Of a stretch of 64,000 nt of DNA, positions 40,053 to 49,000 are shown one piece after another. Origin of the DNA: Bradyrhizobium huanghuaihaiense (GTDB lineage Bacteria; Pseudomonadota; Alphaproteobacteria; Rhizobiales; Xanthobacteraceae); the NCBI RefSeq assembly GCF_007830635.1, contig NZ_VLLA01000012.1:1-64000 (forward strand). The letters run 5' to 3'. Each line of letters opens with the position of its first letter. Within the stretch, counting starts at the first letter, position 1. The position numbers were made by a program, and so were the translations under genes. The notes below the pieces were generated by a model, which worked only from the letters and a program-made list of their open reading frames with translations, was not told the origin of the DNA and did no database searches.

Positions 40053-42473
40053 CTACACCACCGCGCCCAGATCCTTGGCCGCCTTCCAGTTGCGCCAGAA
40101 ATCGTGCGGCATCTGGATGTGCGTGGATCCTAAGAACGAGAACGCGTCGTTGACGGCATTGGAGAAGGCCGGCACACCGCCGACATTCGGGCTTTCGCCG
40201 ACGCCCTTGGCGCCGATCGGGTGATGCGGCGACGGGGTGACGGTGAAGTCGGTCTCCCAATGCGGCGTCTCGACCGCGGTCGGCATGAAGAAGTCCATGA
40301 ACGAGCCGGTGACGACGTTGCCGGTCTCGTCGTAGCGGATCTCCTGGCCCATCGCGATGGCGAAGGCCTCAGTGAGGCCGCCATGCACCTGGCCCTCGAT
40401 GATCATCGGGTTGATGCGAGTGCCGCAGTCGTCCAGCGCATAGAAGCGCCGGACCTTGTACACGCCGGTGTCGACGTCGATGTCCATCACGCAGAGATAG
40501 GCGCCGAACGGATAGGTCATGTTGGGCGGATCGTAGTAGCTCACCGCCTCCAGTCCCGGCTCCATGCCCGGCGGCACGGAATTGTACGCCGCCCAGCAGA
40601 TATCCTTCATCGACATGAATTTCTCCGGCAGGCCCTTCACCCGGAATCCGTCGATGTCGAATTCGAGATCGTCCTCGTGGACCTCGAGCTTGTAGGCAGC
40701 GATCATCTGCGCCTTGGCCTTGATCTTTCGCGCGGCCATCGCGATTGCGGCGCCCGCCACCGGTGTCGAGCGCGAACCGTAGGTGCCGAGCCCGTAAGGC
40801 GCGGTATCGGTGTTGCCCTCTTCCACCATGATGTTGTCGGCGGGAATACCGATCTCGGTTGCGATGATCTGGGCCCAGGTGGTCTCGTGGCCCTGCCCCT
40901 GGCTCTTGGTGCCCATCCGCGCGATACCCGCACCGGTCGGATGCATGCGAATCTCGCAGGAGTCGAACATCGCAATGCCGAGGATGTCGCAGTTCTTCGA
41001 CGGCCCGGCGCCGACGATCTCGGTGAAGAAGGAGATGCCGAGCCCCATGATCTCGCGGGTCTCGCCGCGCTTGAAGGCTTCGCGCTTCTCGGCTTGCTCC
41101 TTCCGGAGCGCGGCGTAGCCGGTGGTCTCCATCATCTTGCGCATGGCGGTGTGGTAGTCGCCGGAATCGTATTCCCAGCCCAGCGCCGAGTGATACGGGA
41201 ACTGCTCCGGCTTGATGAAGTTCTTCAGCCGCAGCTCGGCCGGATCCATGTTGAGCTTCTGCGCAAGGATATCCATGGCGCGCTCGATGCAATAGGCCGC
41301 CTCCGTGACGCGGAACGAGCAACGGTAGGCGACGCCGCCGGGCGCCTTGTTGGTATAGACGCCGTCCACCGCCAGATGCGCGGTCGGAAAGTCGTAGGAG
41401 CCGGTGACGATGTTGAAGAACCCGGCCGGCCATTTCGACGGGTCGGCGCAGGCGTCGAACGCACCATGGTCGGCGAGCACATGGACGCGCAGGCCCGTGA
41501 CCTTGCCGTCCTTCGTCGCGGCGATCTCGGTGGTCATGTGATAGTCGCGCGCGAACGACGTCGCGGTGAGGTTCTCGATGCGGTCCTCGACCCATTTCAC
41601 CGGCTTACCGGTGACGATGGAGGCCACCGCCGCGCAGATGTAACCGGGATAAGCGCCGACCTTGTTACCGAAGCCGCCGCCGATGTCGGGGGCGATGACG
41701 TGGATCTTCTGCTCCGGCAGCTTTGCGATCAGCGCCACCACGGTGCGGATCACGTGCGGGGCCTGGAACGTGCCGTAGATCGTCAGCTCGCCCTTGATCT
41801 TGTCGAAGGAGCAGACGCACTGGCAAGTCTCCAGCGGCGACGGATGGGTACGGTGATAGGCGATCATCTCCTTGATCTTGACGTCGGCCTTGTTGAAGGC
41901 CGCGTCGGTCAGCTCCTTGTCGCCGACGGTCCATTCGAAGATGTGATTGTGGTGCTTGCGGGGACCGTGCGCGCCCGAGGTCTTGCCAGCGAGGTCCTCG
42001 CGCAGCACCGGCGCGTCGGGATCCATCGACTTGAACGGATCGACCAGCGGCGGCAGCGGCTCGTATTCGACGATCACCTTGTTGATGCCGTCGTCGGCCG
42101 CATAGCGGTCGGTGGCGACGACGAACGCGACCTCCTGGTTCTGGAACAGCACCTTGCCGTCGGCCAGCACCATCTGCACGTCGCCGGCGAGCGTCGGCAT
42201 CCAGGCGAGATTGACTGTCTTCAGCGTCTCGGCGGTGATGACCGCGAGCACGCCCGGCACTTTCAGTGCTTCGCTGTCGTCGATCTTCTTGACGCGCGCA
42301 TGCGGATGCGGCGAGCGGACGAAATCACCGTGCAGCATGCCCGGCAGCTTGACGTCGTCGACGTAATTGCCCTTGCCTTGCGTGAAGCGGATGTCCTCGA
42401 CGCGCTTGCGCTTGCAGCCCATGCCTTCGAGCGCGGCAGAGCGTTGTTCCCGCGTGGGAGTCATGTCGTTCAT
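40053..42473 (-). CDS. coxL: Carbon monoxide dehydrogenase large subunit, form I
   Basis: 806 residues, xanthine dehydrogenase family. The form I active-site loop AYRCSFR is present with the copper-binding cysteine C385, which separates true CO dehydrogenases from form II (AYRGAGR). Other Mo-site motifs are PDIGGGFGNKVGAYPGY, GQGHETTWAQI and GAKGVGESPN. The subunit oxidises CO to CO2 with the copper-molybdenum centre. The ATG at 42473 overlaps coxS by four bases; the reading frame continues upstream into coxS and is not coding there. Confidence 0.96.
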   Translation of the reverse strand: MNDMTPTREQRSAALEGMGCKRKRVEDIRFTQGKGNYVDDVKLPGMLHGDFVRSPHPHARVKKIDDSEALKVPGVLAVITAETLKTVNLAWMPTLAGDVQMVLADGKVLFQNQEVAFVVATDRYAADDGINKVIVEYEPLPPLVDPFKSMDPDAPVLREDLAGKTSGAHGPRKHHNHIFEWTVGDKELTDAAFNKADVKIKEMIAYHRTHPSPLETCQCVCSFDKIKGELTIYGTFQAPHVIRTVVALIAKLPEQKIHVIAPDIGGGFGNKVGAYPGYICAAVASIVTGKPVKWVEDRIENLTATSFARDYHMTTEIAATKDGKVTGLRVHVLADHGAFDACADPSKWPAGFFNIVTGSYDFPTAHLAVDGVYTNKAPGGVAYRCSFRVTEAAYCIERAMDILAQKLNMDPAELRLKNFIKPEQFPYHSALGWEYDSGDYHTAMRKMMETTGYAALRKEQAEKREAFKRGETREIMGLGISFFTEIVGAGPSKNCDILGIAMFDSCEIRMHPTGAGIARMGTKSQGQGHETTWAQIIATEIGIPADNIMVEEGNTDTAPYGLGTYGSRSTPVAGAAIAMAARKIKAKAQMIAAYKLEVHEDDLEFDIDGFRVKGLPEKFMSMKDICWAAYNSVPPGMEPGLEAVSYYDPPNMTYPFGAYLCVMDIDVDTGVYKVRRFYALDDCGTRINPMIIEGQVHGGLTEAFAIAMGQEIRYDETGNVVTGSFMDFFMPTAVETPHWETDFTVTPSPHHPIGAKGVGESPNVGGVPAFSNAVNDAFSFLGSTHIQMPHDFWRNWKAAKDLGAVV

Positions 42474-42970
42474 TCTGCGGCCTCCCGGAATTCCACGCCG
42501 CTGATCTTGGCGCTCGCGTATTGAATGGCTTTGACGATGTTCTGGTAGCCGGTGCAGCGGCAGATGTTGCCGGAGATGCCCATCCGGATCTCCTGCTCGC
42601 TCGGCGCGGGATTCTCTTTCAAGAGCCGATGCGCGCGGACAATCATGCCGGGCGTGCAGAAGCCGCATTGCAGGCCGTGCATCATGCGGAAGCCTTCCTG
42701 CAGCGCGGACAGCGTGCCGTCGGCATTGGCCATGCCTTCGACGGTCGTGATGTCGCTGCCTTGCGCCTGCACCGCGAACATGGTGCAGGACTTCACCGAC
42801 ATGCCGTCGATATCGACGGTGCAGGCGCCGCAATGGGTGGTCTCGCAGCCGATATGGGTGCCGGTCATCCCCAGGTTCTCGCGGATGAAGTGCACCAACA
42901 GCGTGCGCGGCTCGACGAGGCCTTCGACCTCGGCGCCGTTCACCTTCATGGTCACATGTGTTTTTGCCAT
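42470..42970 (-). CDS. coxS: Carbon monoxide dehydrogenase small subunit (2x [2Fe-2S])
   Basis: 166 residues. The plant-type cluster is bound by C42, C47, C50 and C62 (HIGCETTHCGAC), and the second by C102, C105, C137 and C139 (LQCGFCTPG, NICRCTGYQN). It passes electrons from the Mo/Cu site to FAD in CoxM. Twelve bases separate it from coxM, and it overlaps coxL. Confidence 0.97.
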   Translation of the reverse strand: MAKTHVTMKVNGAEVEGLVEPRTLLVHFIRENLGMTGTHIGCETTHCGACTVDIDGMSVKSCTMFAVQAQGSDITTVEGMANADGTLSALQEGFRMMHGLQCGFCTPGMIVRAHRLLKENPAPSEQEIRMGISGNICRCTGYQNIVKAIQYASAKISGVEFREAAE

Positions 42971-42982
42971 CTATCCCCTCCC

Positions 42983-43846
42983 TTACTTCGCGACCGCCGC
43001 GGCGCGCTGGAGCGCGCGCGCCACCATGATGCCGCCGACATGTTTTCGGTATTCGACCGGACCGCGCGCATCCGCGGCCGGCGCCATGATCGCTTCGGCC
43101 GCCGCAGCCGCTTTCTTCAGCGTGGCCGCATCGAGGCTGGTACCGATGGCCGCCTTGGCCGCGTCAACGGCGAGCAGCGGCGTCTCGTGGACGTTGGTGA
43201 GCCCGATCGAGCAGGTCGCGACCTTGCCGCCGGACATGGTGAGGACGACGGCCGCCGCTGCCGTGGCGTAGTCGCCGACCTTGCGCTTGAGCTTTTCGTA
43301 GGCGTAGCCGTGGCCGGCCGCAGGCACCGGGACCGAGACGGAGGTCAGGATCTCGCCGGGCTCGAGCGCGGTGAAATAGGCGCCTTGATAGAAGTCGGCG
43401 GCCGCCACATCACGGGTGCCGCCGGGGCCTTCGAGGCGATAGGACGCACCCAGCGTCATCATCAGCGCCGGCATGTCGTTGCCGGGATCGCCATTGGCGA
43501 CATTGCCGCCGATCGTGCCGCGGTAGCGCACCTGCGGGTCGGCGATCAGCAGGGCCGCCTCGTGCAGGATCGGCATGGTCGTTGCGACATCGCCAGAGGC
43601 CAGCAGCTCGTGCTGGGTGGTCATCGCGCCGATGACGAGATTGCTGCCGTCGCGGCGGATGCCCTTGAGGGCGGCGATGCCGTGCAAATCGACCAGATGG
43701 GCGGGGGTGGCGAGCCGCAGCTTCATCATGGGCACCAGGCTGTGCCCGCCGGCCAGTGGCCGCGCATCCTCGCCGAGGTCGGATAGAAGTTTGACGGCGT
43801 CGGCGACACTCGCCGGCCGGTGATAGCTGAATGAGCCCGGGATCAT
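42983..43846 (-). CDS. coxM: Carbon monoxide dehydrogenase medium subunit (FAD)
   Basis: 287 residues. FAD-binding PCMH domain: RPLAGGHSLVPMMKLRLA, then RYRGTIGGNVANGDPGNDMPA, and the C-terminal CO dehydrogenase flavoprotein domain (KRKVGDYATAAAAVVL). It transfers electrons to quinone. ATG at 43846 is favoured over 43849 for spacing from GGGAGG. First enzyme gene of the operon, with coxC upstream. Confidence 0.95.
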   Translation of the reverse strand: MIPGSFSYHRPASVADAVKLLSDLGEDARPLAGGHSLVPMMKLRLATPAHLVDLHGIAALKGIRRDGSNLVIGAMTTQHELLASGDVATTMPILHEAALLIADPQVRYRGTIGGNVANGDPGNDMPALMMTLGASYRLEGPGGTRDVAAADFYQGAYFTALEPGEILTSVSVPVPAAGHGYAYEKLKRKVGDYATAAAAVVLTMSGGKVATCSIGLTNVHETPLLAVDAAKAAIGTSLDAATLKKAAAAAEAIMAPAADARGPVEYRKHVGGIMVARALQRAAAVAK

Positions 43847-44024
43847 CATCTCCTCCCACAATCGTCCTTGGGCCGCTGACGGCGCGGACGTTGGGCGAAC
43901 GGTCTCTCCGAGCAGGGCGGGCCGCAACACCAGCGGCACGGAACAGCGGATTTCGCACGAGTTGCGGCAGGGAACGCACGAATTGCGTCAGGGCCGGAGA
44001 CCCTTCCCACCCTCTTGTGCCTTC

Positions 44025-44195
44025 ACCTCTCCCCGCTTGCGGGGAGAGGTCGGATTGCATCGCAAGATGCAAGCCGGGTGAGGGGGTACAGGTCTATCGG
44101 GAGATCTCATCCGCGGAGAGAGGCCCCTCACCCCAACCCTCTCAGCGCGAGCGAAGCTCGTCGCGGCTCCGTAAGAACGGGGAGAGGGAGTGGAG
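44025..44195. repeat. Palindromic repeat family R1, copy d
   Basis: Opposite orientation to copies a-c: CACCTCTCCCCGCTTGCGGGGAGAGGTC, then GCCGGGTGAGGGG, CGCGGAGAG, GGCCCCTCACCCC and GTAAGAACGGGGAGAGGG. Lies between coxC and coxM. Confidence 0.78.
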
Positions 44196-44240
44196 GGAGC
44201 AGGCGGGAGAAGGGGCGCCCTTTCCAATTCGGCTAAGATC

Positions 44241-45422
44241 TTACGCGTGCCGCCGGTTCGCCAGTCCGAGCCGCGCCTTCACCTCGGCGATCTTGGCGCG
44301 GCTGACCGGCACCCGATGCGGCGACGGGCCATCGAGCTCGAGCACGGCGCCATCGCCCTCCTTCCGGACCAGGGCGACATGGGGAATGGCGACGATGTGA
44401 CTACGGTGCACGCGGAGGAACAGCGAGGGATCGAGCTGGGCTTCGGCTTCCGAGATCGACCAGGGACACATGCGCTCGCGCGTGCCGTCATGGACGCGGG
44501 TGTAATGGGCGTCGGCGCGGACGCTCCGCACATTGGCGGTGTCGATAAAGTGCGTGCCATCGGCCCCCTCGACCGGCAGCCGGGGCACGGGCGCACGCTG
44601 CGGCTGGCCCAGGCCGCCGAGCGGCGCGGGCGTCGGCCTCGGCGATAAGGTCGCCTGAGGGATCGGATCAGAAGAGACGGACGGAGCAACCGGATCGGCC
44701 GCCGCTTGCCGCCGGTCCGGCACCAGCGAGAGCAGGAAGCCGGCGGCGATCACGAAGCAGAGCACGGCAACCACGATGGACAGGACTTGCTGCGACGCGG
44801 CAAGACTGCCGCCGAGATGCTGATGCCCGCTCGCCGTCAGCGGCTCGAAATGCATCCCGAGCATCGCGGTGTAGTGCATGCCGGAGACCGCGACACCGAA
44901 GGCGATCGAGCTGACGATCAGGCGCACGCCGTCCTGCTGCGCCAGGAAGGCGCGCAAACCGCCATAAGCCGTGACAATCGCAACCAGCACCGACAGCAGC
45001 ACCATCGTCCAGTCGTGCGCGATGCCGAAGGGACCGGCGAGACCATGGATCCCGACATAGTGCATGCTGGCGATGCCGACGCCGAGCAAGACGGCGGACG
45101 ACGCCAGCCGCTTCAGCGTGGGCTCGCCGATCGAGACGAAGAACAGGGAGATGCCCACCACCAGCGCGCAGATCAGGAACGAGATGATGGTGGGCAGAAC
45201 CAGATAGACCGTGTCCCGCGGCAACGGCGCGGCCAGCATGCCGACGAAATGCATGGTCCAGATGCCGACGGCCAGAAACGCCGCCGCACCCGCAAGCATC
45301 ACGCGGTTACTGACGCCGGGCGTGTTGCGGATGCGAGCCGCAAGCGCAAAGCCGGTATAGCCACCCAGGCTCGCGATCGCCACAGAGAGCGCGACGAGAT
45401 AGGGATCGTGTCCTTCGAACAT
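44241..45422 (-). CDS. coxC: CoxC-like sensor: MHYT membrane domain plus LytTR DNA-binding domain
   Basis: 393 residues. Seven-helix MHYT domain with the three repeated M-H-[FY] motifs (TMHFVGML, SMHYVGIH, GMHYTAML) thought to bind metal and sense O2, CO or NO. A Pro-rich linker (about 245-280) leads to a C-terminal LytTR domain (THFIDTANVRSVRADAHYTRVHDG, FLRVHRSHIVAIPHV). This is the architecture of CoxC and CoxH in Oligotropha. Location directly upstream of coxMSL, same strand, makes a CO-responsive regulator of the operon likely. Confidence 0.85.
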   Translation of the reverse strand: MFEGHDPYLVALSVAIASLGGYTGFALAARIRNTPGVSNRVMLAGAAAFLAVGIWTMHFVGMLAAPLPRDTVYLVLPTIISFLICALVVGISLFFVSIGEPTLKRLASSAVLLGVGIASMHYVGIHGLAGPFGIAHDWTMVLLSVLVAIVTAYGGLRAFLAQQDGVRLIVSSIAFGVAVSGMHYTAMLGMHFEPLTASGHQHLGGSLAASQQVLSIVVAVLCFVIAAGFLLSLVPDRRQAAADPVAPSVSSDPIPQATLSPRPTPAPLGGLGQPQRAPVPRLPVEGADGTHFIDTANVRSVRADAHYTRVHDGTRERMCPWSISEAEAQLDPSLFLRVHRSHIVAIPHVALVRKEGDGAVLELDGPSPHRVPVSRAKIAEVKARLGLANRRHA

Positions 45423-45524
45423 GATCTTGCCGGCCGCCCCGTCTCCACGGCACGGCCTCCTCCCGCCGCCGACTTTATAGGGACGGCGGCGGGATTGACA
45501 ATCAGCGGCGTGTGAAGGGCGCGG

Positions 45525-46088
45525 CTACACGATCCCCGCCGCGACCTGGCCGCGCAGGCGCTCCAGGCCGTGCAACGTCTCGGCACAGGCTGCCGCGACC
45601 TCGACGCCCTTGATGGAGAAATGCCTGCGGAAGAAATCGTAGTGCACCTCGGTCTCGTGGAATTGCTGCGGCGTCAGCACCGCCGAGAATACCGGCACCT
45701 CGGTGCGCAGCTGCACGTCCATCAGCGCCTTGATCACGGTGTCGGCGACGAACTCGTGGCGATAGATGCCGCCGTCGACGACGAGGCCGGCGGCGACGAT
45801 CGCGGTGTAGCGCCGCGTCTTGGCGAGCACCTGCGCGTGCAGCGGGATCTCGAACGAGCCCGGCACCTCGAACACGTCGACATGGGTGAGGTGGCGCGCC
45901 TCGGCCTCCTTCATGAAGGCGATGCGGGCTTCCTCGACCACGTCGCGGTGCCAGCAGGCCTGCACGAAGGCCACCCGCTGCGGTTTGGCGAAGCGCGGAT
46001 GCGCGGGTGCCGGCTCTTGCGGAACCGGCGGCGGCGTTTGGGTGGGTTGGGACGTTTCGGTTTGGGGATCTTGCAACATCTGATTCAT
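45525..46088 (-). CDS. ribH: 6,7-dimethyl-8-ribityllumazine synthase (RibH2-like)
   Basis: 187 residues. A Pro-rich N-terminal extension of ~35 residues precedes the synthase fold: RVAFVQACWHRDVVEEARIAFMKEA, VDVFEVPGSFEIPLHAQVLA, AAGLVVDGGIYRHEFVAD and the catalytic histidine region. Rhizobia often have a second, decameric RibH2 of this kind. It makes the riboflavin precursor. Regulated by the FMN riboswitch in its leader; ATG at 46088. Confidence 0.9.
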   Translation of the reverse strand: MNQMLQDPQTETSQPTQTPPPVPQEPAPAHPRFAKPQRVAFVQACWHRDVVEEARIAFMKEAEARHLTHVDVFEVPGSFEIPLHAQVLAKTRRYTAIVAAGLVVDGGIYRHEFVADTVIKALMDVQLRTEVPVFSAVLTPQQFHETEVHYDFFRRHFSIKGVEVAAACAETLHGLERLRGQVAAGIV

Positions 46089-46167
46089 GGCTTTCCTCGG
46101 TTCAAGGACCAGAATCAGGGCACACGGAACGACAAACAGCCGCATCCTCACGATGCGTCTGCCACCG

Positions 46168-46337
46168 ACCGTTCTCTTTCATCCGGACTTTAACCGTCGG
46201 CTTCGGAATTGCACCGAATCTGCTGACCCTTCCCTTCGGACAAGACCTTTTCAGGAAAGTCCTTGGGAGAAGGCGCTCGCGGGCTTGGGCCTTTCGGCCC
46301 TTACCGCCGGTGGGGACTTTCACCCCGCCCTGAGAAC
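46168..46337 (-). promoter_or_regulatory. FMN riboswitch (RFN element)
   Basis: Read on the minus strand, the conserved RFN segments appear in order: GGGCGGGGTGAAAGTCCCC, ACCGGCGGTAA, AGCCCGCGAGCG, AGGGTCAGCAGATTCGGTG, AATTCCGAAGCCGACGG and AGTCCGGATGAAAGAGAACG. Together they form the six-helix FMN-binding junction about 80 bases before ribH. It lowers ribH expression when FMN is plentiful. Confidence 0.95.
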
Positions 46338-46769
46338 ATCGGCCGTCCGGAATGAACGGCCTGCCCGGAAATATGACGCCGGCCGGCGGCGACAGCAAGC
46401 GCGTTCCCCATGGGGAAAGCGCATGGTCCCATGCCATCGTGGCGGGAGCGGCCTCGCGGGACGGAATTAACGATTGGCCGGCCCGCTCGAATCCGATTCC
46501 GGTTTGTTCTCGTCCGTCCGGATCGCGACTCCCACGTTAATAATTGTGGCGGAGATGAGCTGTGGACGACCGAGTCCTGGCTTGTGGACGGACTCGCGAC
46601 CCCGTTGCGCAGATTCCGCAAATCACATCACTTGATCCGCGACAGGCCCGCGCTGATCCGAGGGATCGCAAGAGCGACTCCGAGGGGACGCCGTAGCGTT
46701 TAGGGAGCGCGCGCCGGGCCCAACCGCGTGCGTATCAACGACAACAAGAAGGCAAGAGGTCGAGACGGC
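46338..46769. other. Intergenic region upstream of ribH and the YbjN gene
   Basis: Holds the promoters for the riboswitch transcript (minus) and for the YbjN gene (plus). A small perfect inverted repeat GAGTCC...GGACTC lies at 46572-46595. No gene is seen; short frames here are products of the GC-rich sequence. Confidence 0.5.
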
Positions 46770-47270
46770 ATGTCCCTGCTCGAAGGCAACATCGATTCCC
46801 GAAACCATCCGCTCGCGGTGGTCGAGGATATCGCTGCCAGCAACAACTGGCCGTTCGAACGCTCCGGCGAAGACGAACTCACGATTGTCTCGAAGGGACA
46901 ATGGACCGACTACCAGATCTCCTTCACCTGGATGGGCGAGATCGAGGCGCTGCATCTTGCCTGCGCGTTCGACATGAAGATTCCGCCCGCGCGGCGGAGC
47001 GAAGTGCAGCGGCTCGTCGCCGCGGTCAACGAGCAGTTGTGGGTCGGCCATTTCGATCTGTGGACCAACACCGGCATGGTCATGCACCGCCAGGCCCTGG
47101 TGCTGCCGGGCGGCCTCACCGCCTCGCCCGCGCAATGCGAAGCCATGCTCGCCGGCGCGATCCACGCCTGCGAGCGCTACTTTCCGGCGTTCCAGTTCGT
47201 GGTGTGGGCTGGCAAGACCACGACCGAGGCGATGGACGCGGCGATGTTCGACACGGTGGGAGAGGCGTAA
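46770..47270 (+). CDS. YbjN domain protein
   Basis: 166 residues. The YbjN fold is recognisable from NWPFERSGEDELTIVSKGQWTDYQISFTWMGEIEALHLAC and RRSEVQRLVAAVNEQLWVGHFDLW, ending in ACERYFPAFQFVVWAGK. The family acts as a secretion-chaperone-like or regulatory protein with no settled function. In alphaproteobacteria it usually precedes proC, as here. ATG at 46770. Confidence 0.88.
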   Translation: MSLLEGNIDSRNHPLAVVEDIAASNNWPFERSGEDELTIVSKGQWTDYQISFTWMGEIEALHLACAFDMKIPPARRSEVQRLVAAVNEQLWVGHFDLWTNTGMVMHRQALVLPGGLTASPAQCEAMLAGAIHACERYFPAFQFVVWAGKTTTEAMDAAMFDTVGEA

Positions 47271-47319
47271 GGCCTCGCCCGGGATCGTGAGGGAGCCGCT
47301 ACTCCCTCCCCACGTCGTC

Positions 47320-47434
47320 CCGGCGAACGCCGGGACCCATACCGCGTGATTTCCCTTGTGGCACGCGGCTTGTTGCCACCACCTCCATCCACTAGAACCA
47401 CTCGTGGTTATGGGTCCCTGCGTTCGCAGGGACG
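47320..47434. repeat. Palindromic repeat family R3, copy b
   Basis: CGTCGTCCCGGCGAACGCCGGGACCCAT and ATGGGTCCCTGCGTTCGCAGGGACGACA form two hairpins in inverted arrangement around a variable centre, between the YbjN gene and proC. Confidence 0.8.
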
Positions 47435-47449
47435 ACACCTTTTGCTTGG

Positions 47450-48286
47450 GTGACCTCAGTGGCAGACAAAAGCACTCTCAAAAACATCACCGGCACCATT
47501 CTTCTCGCCGGCGCCGGCAAGATGGGCGGCGCGATGCTGACCGGATGGCTGGCGGGCGGGCTCGATCCGCGCCGCGTCGCGGTGATCGATCCGCATGTCT
47601 CGCCGGAGATCACGGCACTTGCCGCCAAGGGCGTTGCGCTCAATCCCGATGTTGCGACTGCCGGTCGGGTCGAGACGATGGTCGTCGCCGTGAAGCCGCA
47701 GATGTTCCGCGAGGCCGGCGCGAAGTTGAAAGCGTTCGTCTCGGACAAGACCTCGGTGGTCTCGATCATGGCGGGAACCACGATCGCCTCGCTCGAGGAG
47801 GTCTGCGGCGGCGCCGTGGTGCGCGCGATGCCGAACACGCCGGCCGCGATCGGCCGCGGCATCACCGTCGCGGTCGCAGCACAGAACGTCAGCGTGAGCC
47901 AGCGCGCGGTGGCCGATGCGCTGCTGCGCGCCACCGGCTCGGTCGAATGGGTCGAGGATGAAGGCCTGATGGACGCGGTGACCGCCGTCTCCGGCTCGGG
48001 CCCGGCCTATGTGTTCCTGCTCGCCGAGGAGCTGGCGCGGGCCGGCGTGGAGGCGGGGTTGCCCGAAGCGCTCGCGACCAAGCTCGCGCGCGAGACCGTC
48101 GCCGGCTCAGGCGAATTGCTGCACCAGTCGGAGCTCCCCTCCGCCACGCTGCGCCAGAACGTCACCTCGCCGGGCGGCACCACGGCCGCGGCCCTCGGCG
48201 TGCTGATGGGCGAGCCGGGCCTGCGCGATCTGATGATCCGCGCGATCGCGGCGGCGACGAAGCGGTCGAAGGAGCTGGCGAAGTAA
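47450..48286 (+). CDS. proC: Pyrroline-5-carboxylate reductase
   Basis: 278 residues. Rossmann start TILLAGAGKMGGAMLTGWLAGG, then VVAVKPQ, VVRAMPNTPAAIGRG and the C-terminal signature VTAVSGSGPAYVFLLAEE with TSPGGTTAAAL. It completes proline synthesis with NAD(P)H. Start GTG 47450 or GTG 47459; neither has a strong ribosome binding site. Confidence 0.95.
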   Translation: MTSVADKSTLKNITGTILLAGAGKMGGAMLTGWLAGGLDPRRVAVIDPHVSPEITALAAKGVALNPDVATAGRVETMVVAVKPQMFREAGAKLKAFVSDKTSVVSIMAGTTIASLEEVCGGAVVRAMPNTPAAIGRGITVAVAAQNVSVSQRAVADALLRATGSVEWVEDEGLMDAVTAVSGSGPAYVFLLAEELARAGVEAGLPEALATKLARETVAGSGELLHQSELPSATLRQNVTSPGGTTAAALGVLMGEPGLRDLMIRAIAAATKRSKELAK

Positions 48287-48293
48287 ACAGGTG

Positions 48294-48413
48294 CCGTAGG
48301 GTGGGTTAGGCGAAGCCGTAACCCACCATGCATCAGCGATTGCGGATCGAAGTTGGTGGGTTACGCCAGCGGACCGCGCTTCGCGCGACCGCGAGCTAAC
48401 CCACCCTACGGCA
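48294..48413. repeat. Palindromic repeat family R6, copy b
   Basis: CCGTAGGGTGGGTTAGGCGAAG with GTAACCCACC, then GGTGGGTTACGCC and GCTAACCCACCCTACGGCACC: two nested inverted pairs between the convergent proC and thioesterase genes. Confidence 0.85.
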
Positions 48414-48425
48414 CCGCGTCCGCGG

Positions 48426-48818
48426 CTACGCACCCAGCCGCTTGTTGAACATCTCCACATTGACGAGCCCGCGGGCGTGGCGGCCCTCGCCGAGCTTGCG
48501 CGCGCCCTCGAATGCCTCGACCTCGAAGCGGATGACGCGGCGCTCTACGGCAGTCACCTTCGCCGTGGTCCGCACCGTCGCGCCGACCAGCGCAGCTGCA
48601 AGATGGCGGATGTCGACCTCGGTGCCGACAGTGACCCAGCCCGGCTGAAGCGCGGCGCGGATCGCATCGCCCGCGGTCATCTCCATCTCGAGGATCATCA
48701 TCGGCGTCGCATACACCATGGGCATGCCGGGCACGAAATGCCCGACGGTGCGCTCGGCCGGCACCACCAGGGTGCGCTCGGCGCTCATGCCGATTTTGAT
48801 GAACTCGCGTGCATCCAT
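48426..48818 (-). CDS. Hotdog-fold thioesterase (fluoroacetyl-CoA thioesterase FlK-like)
   Basis: 130 residues. MPMVYATPMMILEMEMTAGDAIRAAL with the catalytic-type glutamate, then VTVGTEVDIRHLAAALVGATVRTTAKV, matches the FlK-like branch of hotdog thioesterases (Thr/Glu/His site). It would hydrolyse short acyl-CoA. The physiological substrate is open. Confidence 0.8.
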   Translation of the reverse strand: MDAREFIKIGMSAERTLVVPAERTVGHFVPGMPMVYATPMMILEMEMTAGDAIRAALQPGWVTVGTEVDIRHLAAALVGATVRTTAKVTAVERRVIRFEVEAFEGARKLGEGRHARGLVNVEMFNKRLGA

Positions 48819-48831
48819 GGTGCTTGCTCGA

Positions 48832-48975
48832 TGTCGTCCCGGACAAGCGCGCCTTAAGCGCGCGCTGATCCGGGACCCATAACCACAGGGAGTAGTTTGG
48901 CGAAGGCTCGGAGTTGCCAGCTGGCCAAATAACCACTCCCTGTGGCTATGGGTCCCGGCCTTCGCCGGGACGACA
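48832..48975. repeat. Palindromic repeat family R3, copy c
   Basis: TCGTCCCGGACAAGCG, GATCCGGGACCCATAACCACAGGGAG-type left half and CTCCCTGTGGCTATGGGTCCCGGCCTTCGCCGGGACGACA right half; the inner arms ACCACAGGGAGTAG and ACTCCCTGTGGCTATGGGTCC are also inverted. Confidence 0.8.
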
Positions 48976-49000
48976 GTTGTGATTGCCGCGCCAGCAGCGC

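Noticed and set aside
40221..42524. 767-codon open frame on the plus strand
   Set aside because: Antisense to coxL, whose motifs are unmistakable.
36558..45422. Cox cluster as form II (putative) CO dehydrogenase
   Set aside because: The loop is AYRCSFR with cysteine, the form I signature, not AYRGAGR.
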